From assembly GCA_913061415.1 (NCBI GenBank), contig CAJXUD010000001.1, forward strand, positions 62,001-126,000: DNA of 64,000 nt. The letters are read 5' to 3'. The notes beneath the pieces were generated by a model. That model was not told the DNA's origin. It saw only the letters and a program-made list of their open reading frames with translations, and searched no databases. The stretch is from an uncultured Oleispira sp. GTDB taxonomy: Bacteria > Pseudomonadota > Gammaproteobacteria > Pseudomonadales > Oceanobacteraceae. The translations under genes were made by a program, and so were the position numbers. Below are positions 26,955-35,300 of the stretch, in pieces (position 1 is the stretch's first letter; every line of letters begins with the position of its first letter).

Positions 26955-28049
26955 CTATTCTAAAGACTCATAAATTCGTTGTTCGATATTTCTAATATGC
27001 TTTAAAGATGGCTGGTGCCAGCTTCCATCGACATAATACTCTTTTAAATACTCGATAAAACTATTTTTGATCGTTTTATCTGGAACTGTCGCATTCAATA
27101 CGCTATGAACAAGCTGCTCTTCACTTTCTACGTTTTGACAAAGTCCATCAATGGCATAAAAAGCATTCCCTAAAACCAGTACGGGTTTATCCTGAATAAT
27201 ACTCTCTAACCCAACGGTTGAATTTACCGTTATAACCATCTCTGAATCTAAAATTAATTTGTCTGTATCTTCTGAATTTTTAAAGTTGATTCTAGGATTT
27301 CTGTTATGCAAGTATCTGTAATTTCTCGCTGATTTTGGGTGCTCTTTGATAACCACAGTCACCTTCTCTGGCAGCGAAGTTAGCAGTCTTTCAATTACAA
27401 AATATAACTCCTCCATATTTTTAATCCACGGGGAATGACTTATGATTTGAGTATCATAATCAACCTGAAAGGGGATAAATATAAAGCCTTTTTTTAATGA
27501 GTGTAAACGTTGCTCATAAGTAACATCAGTAAGTATTTCACTTCTATCCGCATAAAATTTCTTATTCCTAGGGATACTATTATTAAAATTCACTCCTTTT
27601 TTATCAAAAGTAACGGTATTCGGTAAAGCTCCATTTTCAAAAAATGCTGTTTTAACACCTAGTTCGAATGCAAGGGTTTTTATCACATACTGATGCCATT
27701 TCATGTCATTCCATAACATCACTAAATCTATATGTGACTTTTTTAGAAGCCTTTTAACCTTTAAGAGAAATAGAGTTGTTACAATCATATAGAGCGGTAA
27801 TCTAATTATCCTATCTACGAGATTACTTTTCTTTCCTGTTTTATTATAAAAATAAGTTAACCTCATAAGGTTAACTTCTTTCACCAAAGATACGTCTGAT
27901 TTGCTTAAAAACAGTGAAGGCAAGCGCCAAGCTAATTTTCTTTTATGCAGTAGAATAACTTGGTCTTCTTTTCTAACTGCTTTTAACAACTTTTCAAAAT
28001 ACACCTCTTGATGTCTATTAACTGAAAAAAACAATATTTTATAATTCAT
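26955..28049 (-). CDS. capsule polysaccharide KpsS/KpsC-like glycosyltransferase
   Basis: A 364-residue protein resembling the Capsule_synth family. Diagnostic pieces are FFENGALPNTVTFDKKGVN (the E.G..P.....D..G.N segment of beta-Kdo transferases), KEHPKSARNYR, and NSTVGLESIIQDKPVLVLG near the C-terminus. KpsC and KpsS build the poly-Kdo linker on phosphatidylglycerol for group 2 capsules. A single stand-alone copy without kpsE, kpsD, kpsM or kpsT in the window suggests another acceptor, perhaps the LPS core. It overlaps the upstream APH-like gene by 11 bp. Family assignment is moderate; sugar and acceptor are unknown. Confidence 0.72.
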   Translation of the reverse strand: MNYKILFFSVNRHQEVYFEKLLKAVRKEDQVILLHKRKLAWRLPSLFLSKSDVSLVKEVNLMRLTYFYNKTGKKSNLVDRIIRLPLYMIVTTLFLLKVKRLLKKSHIDLVMLWNDMKWHQYVIKTLAFELGVKTAFFENGALPNTVTFDKKGVNFNNSIPRNKKFYADRSEILTDVTYEQRLHSLKKGFIFIPFQVDYDTQIISHSPWIKNMEELYFVIERLLTSLPEKVTVVIKEHPKSARNYRYLHNRNPRINFKNSEDTDKLILDSEMVITVNSTVGLESIIQDKPVLVLGNAFYAIDGLCQNVESEEQLVHSVLNATVPDKTIKNSFIEYLKEYYVDGSWHQPSLKHIRNIEQRIYESLE

Positions 28050-29076
28050 TATATTCTTTAAAACCTAACTGTTGACTAGCATACAAAGCCGCTGGCAATA
28101 TTTGACATTTAACAACCGCACCTGCTCTTTTTTTCTTTACATTTATCAAGCTAGCGATTATATAGAAAAAGATAATTAACAATTTTTCTTCAAATAAAGA
28201 GGCTTTATCTATTTGCTCTCTTATATTATCAAACCCACTGGCATCTTTAGAATATAAAAAGGCAAGATCCCATAATCGAATACCGTAGGTATAATACTGA
28301 CAATCAATTACTCGGTAAGAGTCATTGTGTTCCATTATATTTTGTCGCTTAAAATCACCGTGCACTAAACCTTCATAATCGACCATGTCATACGATTTCA
28401 ATGTCTCATAAAAGCTTTTCATTAGATGTTGAAGCTTCATATAGAAATTCGGATAACTATCGAATATCCACTCTCTTTCTTTAAGGAACGTTTTATAAAA
28501 TTCGTCAGCACCATCAGTACCAAACTGAGAAACAAGATTAACAAGAATAGATTTGATTTTTGTAGAATCATCAATCTCGTCTTTCAGAGATTCTTTATTG
28601 CCCATTAAAGACAGCTGATCAACCTTCTCAGGTTGATCAGCTAATAAATGAAACAATTGTTGCGCCTGCAAGTATGAAAATACCTTAGGGTGCTGTAATA
28701 CTGATGTAATTAGACAGCTGTAGCCTTGTGCGGATACTGGCGTTAAGCCAATAGGTTCGGCAGCTAAAGTATTAGCACGATGACCTTTCTGCCAGACAAG
28801 GAAGCGATATTCACGCTCAGCAAGAGTGGATTCTTCAATCTTAGAAATAGCTACTGGTTGATTACTCTGAATAGAATAATGCAGTATCATGCCATGATTA
28901 TTTGCCCCACCGAGATCTCTGAATTTTGAATATACTTCATCGCCTGTTTTTTTTAGAACTATGTCCTCGCAAGATTTAATGAGCGAATTTAAACTTAATC
29001 CTACCAGGCTCTCGAGCTGAGCTTGTCTACGCTGATTTTTGTATCTATTTAACCAGCGACGAATTAATTTCTTCAT
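28039..29076 (-). CDS. aminoglycoside-phosphotransferase-fold kinase (APH family)
   Basis: A 345-residue protein with the choline-kinase/APH fold. The catalytic loop VHGDFKRQNIM and the metal-binding segment VIDCQYYTYG, then LWDLAFLYS, are typical. The N-lobe is weakly conserved, as usual. Family members phosphorylate small molecules, sugars or lipids. In this island the likely substrate is a glycan or its precursor, which is inference. It overlaps the pyruvyltransferase gene by 4 bp (ATGA) and the KpsS-like gene by 11 bp, so all three are translationally coupled. It is the third kinase-fold gene within 5 kb. Confidence 0.75.
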   Translation of the reverse strand: MKKLIRRWLNRYKNQRRQAQLESLVGLSLNSLIKSCEDIVLKKTGDEVYSKFRDLGGANNHGMILHYSIQSNQPVAISKIEESTLAEREYRFLVWQKGHRANTLAAEPIGLTPVSAQGYSCLITSVLQHPKVFSYLQAQQLFHLLADQPEKVDQLSLMGNKESLKDEIDDSTKIKSILVNLVSQFGTDGADEFYKTFLKEREWIFDSYPNFYMKLQHLMKSFYETLKSYDMVDYEGLVHGDFKRQNIMEHNDSYRVIDCQYYTYGIRLWDLAFLYSKDASGFDNIREQIDKASLFEEKLLIIFFYIIASLINVKKKRAGAVVKCQILPAALYASQQLGFKEYNEL

Positions 29077-30095
29077 TTATAACAATACTTATTGGCATGA
29101 TCACTTTCCACATCCCTTACAATATGGGCAATCATATCATCAATCATCTTTTCTGAGGTTTGAATAAACAGATTCATTTTCATCAACTCATCATCACTAT
29201 ACTCATAGCGTTGAGTTAAATTAATCTGCTCTAGCTCTGAAATTTTAATATTTCTGTTCGTTTCTCCCAGAGCATCAGCCAAAAGATACCGAATTTTTGG
29301 AGTGTTTGAGTCAATTGCAATAAAAGGTATTTTGTTTTTTATACACATTGAGACTGTGTGATACCGGCCAGTAATGACTAAACGGTGATCACGTAAATAC
29401 TGGATATATGCAGATGGCTGTGTTGATATTTTTCTATCTGAAGTTAGATATTTGATAATATTTTTAATATAAGGCCTAGGACTTCTAATAAACTTAGCAT
29501 TCCTTCGACGCGCAACAATCATGCTCTTAAATGGAAAACCGTTGCGCTGCGAGTATTCATTAAGGACAACATTATCTTGTTTAATGGCGCTATCAACAAT
29601 AACTATGCCGCCGCAAGTAGTGTTCATCTCAGGATAATTTCTACTATTCGCCGCAAATGTAAGGTCTGGAACATAACGCCCCTCAAGCTCAAAGCTGTTT
29701 AATTCTTCTAAGCTACCCTTATCTCGAACATATATTGCTCGGTATTCATTGAGTTTCTTATATTCTTCAGCATCATTTTTATAGAGCGTTGCATTTATTA
29801 AGTAGCAGGGAGTTCTTAGTACTTCGTTTGAAAATTGTGCGAACTCTGCAAGTGCTTTTGCAAATTTTCGATCTTTACTATGATGAATAGTTCCTTCACC
29901 GTTAACAATAATCGCATCAACTTTGGGCTTATTTTGTATTTTACTTTTATACTTTCGCCAATCGATACTAACATCCCATGTCCATACGATTTCTACGTCA
30001 TTCTTTTCTAATAATGCAAGTAGGTTCTCCATAACCAACATACAGCCATAGTGGCTTGTTACTCTTGTATCATTAATAATAGCAACTTTGATCAT
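29073..30095 (-). CDS. polysaccharide pyruvyl transferase family protein
   Basis: A 340-residue protein with the GT-B-like pattern of the PS_pyruv_trans family. The N-terminal strand is VAIINDTRVTSHYGCMLVMENL, then VDAIIVNGEGTIHH. The C-terminal signature LVITGRYHTVSMCIKNKIP is followed by FIAIDSNTPKIRYLLAD. These enzymes transfer pyruvate from phosphoenolpyruvate to a sugar, forming an acidic ketal in capsules, exopolysaccharides and cell-wall polymers; some relatives act differently. It is the first gene of the minus-strand glycan operon and starts 31 bp after the last gene of the pil-chp operon without a visible terminator. Confidence 0.8.
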   Translation of the reverse strand: MIKVAIINDTRVTSHYGCMLVMENLLALLEKNDVEIVWTWDVSIDWRKYKSKIQNKPKVDAIIVNGEGTIHHSKDRKFAKALAEFAQFSNEVLRTPCYLINATLYKNDAEEYKKLNEYRAIYVRDKGSLEELNSFELEGRYVPDLTFAANSRNYPEMNTTCGGIVIVDSAIKQDNVVLNEYSQRNGFPFKSMIVARRRNAKFIRSPRPYIKNIIKYLTSDRKISTQPSAYIQYLRDHRLVITGRYHTVSMCIKNKIPFIAIDSNTPKIRYLLADALGETNRNIKISELEQINLTQRYEYSDDELMKMNLFIQTSEKMIDDMIAHIVRDVESDHANKYCYK

Positions 30096-30126
30096 TTAGC
30101 CTACTGCTGATAATTGTCAATGGAGT

Positions 30127-30870
30127 TTAAATTGCAGCCAACTGCTTACGAATATAGCCAACCGTTCTCGCAACAGCAAAAGGCGCTGAGCGTTCATTAT
30201 AAGCTAATAGAGTGGTTTTGATAAACTTCCAACGTAACGCAATTTTGTTGATCGATCTTGTTTTAGCAGCATCATCGGTATACTGTTTTTTGAGCTCTTC
30301 AATGGTTCGCTCAAAATCTTTACTGCGTACTTCAATTTTGATCGCTTGCTCACTACCCGCAAAACCAAACGTTCCAAAGGTTGCAGCGGATAATTCTAAG
30401 TATTCGGAGGCAAGTTGCTCAATCAGCAGGACGCTGTTAACCCTATAAAGGTCTTTAGCGGGCAATAAATCACTGTTAACTTGTTTTTTTACCGACTCAA
30501 TGGCTGTTAACAGCTCTTTATGTAAAATACGCATATCATTAAAAACATAAGTATCACCATCAGCACGTTTATGCTTTGTCCAAGCAAAGCTGCGATATTT
30601 AGACCAACTTACGTCTAATTCACTCGATTGCTCGATAAATAATGCGCTCAACTCATCGCCAATTGCTAATACATCGAATAAGCGCTGCTCTGACTTTTTG
30701 TCTTTTTGTATACCGTACACATTAAACTCTGTGACGACTCGATAGCTATTCGCTTCCAGTAATATAATTTCTTTCGCAAGATTAACATCTTCCTGTTCAG
30801 CTGCTGTTGCCGCTGAACACAGTGTGAAAAAAGAGAATATGATGACTACTTTGGAGATTAAGCGTTTCAT
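30127..30870 (-). CDS. secreted protein of unknown function at the end of the pil-chp operon
   Basis: A 247-residue protein with a clear Sec signal peptide (MKRLISKVVIIFSFFTLCSA ATAA). The mature part is almost entirely helical and charged, without cysteine pairs or a catalytic motif I can recognise. Helices of the type DVNLAKEIILLEANSYRVV and ELLTAIESVKKQVNSD suggest a four-helix-bundle sensor-like periplasmic domain. ATG 30870 is used; it lies 4 bp after the chpC stop, and GGAT precedes it. Pseudomonas aeruginosa has the cytoplasmic-type chpD and chpE at this place, not such a protein. A periplasmic partner of PilJ is an attractive inference. Confidence 0.65.
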   Translation of the reverse strand: MKRLISKVVIIFSFFTLCSAATAAEQEDVNLAKEIILLEANSYRVVTEFNVYGIQKDKKSEQRLFDVLAIGDELSALFIEQSSELDVSWSKYRSFAWTKHKRADGDTYVFNDMRILHKELLTAIESVKKQVNSDLLPAKDLYRVNSVLLIEQLASEYLELSAATFGTFGFAGSEQAIKIEVRSKDFERTIEELKKQYTDDAAKTRSINKIALRWKFIKTTLLAYNERSAPFAVARTVGYIRKQLAAI

Positions 30871-30874
30871 ATAA

Positions 30875-31363
30875 TTATCCAACATACTTTAATAATTCAT
30901 TTTCTATCATTTCTAAATTTGGGATCATGGCTTGCTCATCATATACGCTGACAGCCACCTGATCATAAGGTCCAGAGTGCATAGCATCTACCTTAACAAT
31001 ATCATCTTCTTTGACGTGTGTAAGCTTTGGAATCCCTTGAATCAAAATCGCATAAAAGGGCAAGCTACTTTTTGCCCCTGTGCCATTTACTACTGCTAAA
31101 CGTGCACCTTCTGTCGGTGGCAATGCACCACCGCTCAGCGCCTCATATGAAATTACAGGGATATCAATATTTCGCCATTCTAATTGACCTAATAACCAAC
31201 CCGACTGTTCGGCAAGAGCGGTAGGGGCTCGAAACGGAATAATTTCGGCAACAGTTACGTTAGGTAAAAGCAGTTGCTTGTCATGTAATGGAATCAACAA
31301 ACTTGATACTTCATTTACGCCATCTTTGGTTACTAATTCTGCACTCATGACTACTTCATCCAC
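30875..31363 (-). CDS. chpC: CheW-like adaptor ChpC
   Basis: A 162-residue CheW-domain protein. It couples chemoreceptors to the histidine kinase through two beta-barrel lobes. Visible elements are SLLIPLHDKQLLLPNVTVAEII, then WLLGQLEWRNIDIPVISYE, the region that corresponds to the receptor-binding W..G....RG..IPV segment, and VYDEQAMIPNLEMIENEL. Position after chpB matches P. aeruginosa. In that organism ChpC is a second adaptor beside PilI and may link other receptors to ChpA. It overlaps chpB by 13 bp. Confidence 0.85.
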   Translation of the reverse strand: MDEVVMSAELVTKDGVNEVSSLLIPLHDKQLLLPNVTVAEIIPFRAPTALAEQSGWLLGQLEWRNIDIPVISYEALSGGALPPTEGARLAVVNGTGAKSSLPFYAILIQGIPKLTHVKEDDIVKVDAMHSGPYDQVAVSVYDEQAMIPNLEMIENELLKYVG

Positions 31364-32376
31364 TGTGTTTGAAGATAATTTACCAGCTGCGAGGCTAATT
31401 GTCTCGGGCTGCCTATATAAGAAACATGGCCAGTAGCCACTATGCTATCTGGCATTGAGCTGTTTGCGCAGCTTTCACTATTTTGAGCCCAAATAGTTGA
31501 ATCTTGCTGGCTTATTTTTACTGCGGCTTCAGCACCATCATTGCCCATTCCACTAAATAAAATATAGCGAGCACGTTTACCAAAGTGCTGCGCGACATTT
31601 AGCATCACTTGGTCAATAGAGGGCCCATAAGGGCCTGGCCAGGCTACATTTTTACTGATGGCACGACCTTCGTAATCAAAACTGAATTCATGCTCGACCG
31701 GAGCTAGCATAACTTCACCCGTCTTAACTTGAGCACCCTCTTGATAAGGTACCATAGTAATGCCGGCATGACGCCCGAGTGTTTGTATCAGCGTTTGCTG
31801 AAAACGTGAATCAATGTGCTGGGCATATATAAAACCGGCGGGCAATCCTTTAGGAAGGCTATCTAAAAACTCTTTCACCGCATCAGGCCCTCCTAAGCTG
31901 GCACCTAATACCCATACATGTTCAGCAGGTAATCCCATTTCTAGATCTTTAAACAATGCTGGCAGCGGCAATGGGTCACTACCCGTTATGGCTGACTCAA
32001 GTTCGATCAGTTCTGATTCATCGGCCATCGCGAGCGGGTCGCCTGATAGCAAATCTTTCATCTTTGAAAAAAGTCGTTTTTCCCAACGGGGGTAGTGCTC
32101 ACTGGTTCTTTCAGGCGCAACGCCCATGCCAAACAGCACGGGAATATCACCATCAAATAAATCATCAAGCCAATGATGTTCAGCTTCTTCGTCAAGAATA
32201 TCCACAACCCATGCATCAACCTCGGAGGTTAATTCTGGGTTATCGTTTATTCTGCTTGGATCTATGGTGAGAATGACCTTAAAACCGAAATGCATTAAGG
32301 CTGTTTTTAACAGGTGCTGCTGAAGCAAATTATCGACAATTATGCCGACATTTGCCCCAGCTTTAGCGTGATGCAT
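31351..32376 (-). CDS. chpB: CheB-type receptor methylesterase ChpB
   Basis: About 341 residues. A degenerate receiver-like N-terminal domain (VGIIVDNLLQQHLLKTALMHFGF, then WVVDILD) is followed by a CheB_methylest domain. The catalytic triad elements are Ser in GASLGGPDAV, His in YAQHIDSRFQ, and Asp in FSGMGNDGAEA. It removes methyl groups added by PilK to PilJ. I take ATG 32376 as start, because GGAGAAC precedes it at seven bases and it follows the chpA stop directly; ATG 32391 inside the chpA end is an alternative. Confidence 0.9.
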   Translation of the reverse strand: MHHAKAGANVGIIVDNLLQQHLLKTALMHFGFKVILTIDPSRINDNPELTSEVDAWVVDILDEEAEHHWLDDLFDGDIPVLFGMGVAPERTSEHYPRWEKRLFSKMKDLLSGDPLAMADESELIELESAITGSDPLPLPALFKDLEMGLPAEHVWVLGASLGGPDAVKEFLDSLPKGLPAGFIYAQHIDSRFQQTLIQTLGRHAGITMVPYQEGAQVKTGEVMLAPVEHEFSFDYEGRAISKNVAWPGPYGPSIDQVMLNVAQHFGKRARYILFSGMGNDGAEAAVKISQQDSTIWAQNSESCANSSMPDSIVATGHVSYIGSPRQLASQLVNYLQTQWMK

Positions 32377-32377
32377 A

Positions 32378-35300
32378 CTAGTTCTCCGCATCACCCGCTA
32401 GAAGTTTTTCAATATTCGAAAGTAAGATATCTTCTTGGAACGGCTTACCTAAATATTCATTTACACCAATAGAGAATGCTCTATTACGGTGCTTATCACC
32501 GGTACGAGAGGTGATCATGATAATAGGTACGTGCTGCAAGCGTGAGTCATGTCGGACGATCGAAGCTACTTCAAAACCATCCATTCGTGGCATCTCAATA
32601 TCCAACAACATCAAGTCAGGGACGTGATCTTGTAATGTCGTGATCGCATCTACACCGTCTTTCGCGGTAAATACTTCAAAACCATTACGCTCTAGCAAAC
32701 GAGTCGTTACCTTTCTTACGGTTACCGAATCATCGACTACTAGAATTCTCTTCGCAGTCACTTCCTTCTCATGACGCTTTTCAGCTTCAATCGCATCCAA
32801 TGCCATGGCTTGTTGATATTCTAGGTTGCTTTGGCTACGAATCATCGCAGGTAAATCTAGAATGATAACAACACTACCATCACCCAAGATTGTTCCGCCC
32901 GAGACGCCCATTACACTACTGAACTGGCTACCTAAGGTTTTTACCACAATTTCTCGGCTGCCCAATAACGTATCTACTTGTAATGCGTAAGGCGTTTCGC
33001 CCTTAATCAGCAGCACAGGTGTTGGCATTTTCTGCCCTGCTAATTTCGGCTGGGCTTCTGTACCTAGCATGTTACCAAGGTATTCTAAACGATGATCAGC
33101 GCCACCATATTCAAACGAACGCTCAGCTAATGGTTGCTGGTACAAAGCTTCTAACTGATCGGTTGATACTCGTACAATACCTTGAATACTATCTAACGGT
33201 ACGGCGTATAAATCATCACCTACTCTTACCATCAATGCTCGGTTAACCGATACAGTGAATGGCAATCGAACTTGGAATTCTGTTCCTTGCCCAGGTATTG
33301 AATTGATAAATAGCGTTCCACCCATCTGTTTGATTTCGCTATTTACAACATCCATACCGACACCACGGCCTGAGATTTGCGTGACAGCTTGAGCGGTTGA
33401 GAAACCTGCATGCAAAATAAACTGCATGATTTCTATATCCGTTAACTTGCTATCAGCTGTCATCAAACCACGTTCTATGGCTTTCTCACGAACGGCGTCA
33501 ATATTAATACCATGACCATCATCTTTTAAGATAACCAGTACATCACCGCCTTCGCGTGAAATACTCAGTTCAACACTACCGAGGGCTGACTTGCTTGTTT
33601 TTGCTCGTTCAGACTTCGTTTCGATACCGTGGTCAACTGCGTTACGCAGCATGTGCTCTAGTGGCGAAATTAAGCGTTCAAGAATTGTACGGTCCATTTC
33701 ACCATCAGCATTGAATACTTTAAATTCAACTTGCTTATCGAGCTCCTGACCTACCTGTCGAACAATACGACGTAAGCGAGGCACAAGGCGCTGGAAAGGT
33801 ACCATGCGAGTCTGCATCAATCCTTCTTGCAGCTCGGTATTTACTCGGCTTTGCTGCAATAATAAGGTTTCAGCGTCTCGGGTTTTATTGGTTAATGATT
33901 CTCGAATATCCAGTAAATCGGAAGCCGACTCGACTAAAGAGCGCGCCAATTGCTGCATTTGAGAATAGCGATCCATTTCTAGCGGATCGAAATCTTCATA
34001 ACTTGGGGTTTGGCGTTCTTGGCGGAATAATACTTGCGCCTCTGTTTCGATATCCAGACGACGCAACTGATCTCGCAAACGCTCAAGCGTTGAATCCATT
34101 TCTTCTAATGAATACGAGAAATCCGTAACTTGCTGCTCTAATCGACCACGCGAGATAGATGTTTCACCTGCAAGATTTACTAGGCTATCGAGCAGATTAG
34201 CAGAAACCTTGACCATTTCTTGCGGCCCACGACGCCCTTGCTGAGGCTTGTTTTGGGCTTCTTGGTCTAGCTGTGTTAGTGGTTTTGCGGTAATCGCAAC
34301 TGTCGTTTTACTTTCTTCTTCAGGCACATCTTCATTGCGCTTAAAGGGAACGATATTACTTTCAACGGACTCATCAAGAGCAATCGACTCACCCGTGTGC
34401 ACTTCTTCAGCAGGCTCTTCAGTTTGATCAACCGCTTCAATATGCTCATCAATACTATCGACTGTTGGAATTTCTGTTTGTTGATTTTCTGCAGGCTGCG
34501 ATAACGATCGGGCTACAGCATCAACACTCGCCGCTAGGCCATCTTGTCTTTGGAATACTTCACTAAAGAAGGCATCATCAACATTTACTTCGCCTTGCTG
34601 AGCTTTGATCATCCACGCTTCAAACTCGTGCGCAAGATCACCCACTTCTGTTAAGCCACCCATGCGCGCGCCACCTTTTAAGGTATGCATCACACGTTGA
34701 ATTTCTTCTGTCGCTCGTAGATTTTCTGGAGCCAATTGCCATTCTTGTAGAATAGTGTCTAGCTCTTGTTGCAGCTCTTGTGCTTCTTCAAGGAAGATTT
34801 CGAGTATTTCACGATCACTTTCATCAATATCTAACGAAACAACTTCGTTATCAACAAAGTTAGTCGTATCTTCAATCGGCGAAATGTCTTCTGATAATGA
34901 GTGTATGTTGCTCACTTCATGGGTGACCGCTTCAGCAGACGTCTCATTATCTACGAGCGTATTAACGGTTAAAGGATCAGCACCTTTGGCTACCGCATGT
35001 ATTCTTACAACGACTTGTGGATCTAGATCAACGGACTGCCCGTTCTTAATATGATCCAGCATGTCATCTAATATGTCGTGATAGCTGCTTAATAAAGGTA
35101 TTAAACCATCACGTGATTGAACGCGACCATCATGAAGCCCCTCATAAATAGACTCAAGCTCATGGCAAAGATCAGCAACATCTGTCATCTCTGCCATTCG
35201 AGCGCCACCCTTCAGGGTATGAAGCTCACGTTGTAATTCAGCGACATCTCTTAAATTATCAGGGTCAGCCTGCCAGCGCTGCAAGGCAACACCTGCTGCC

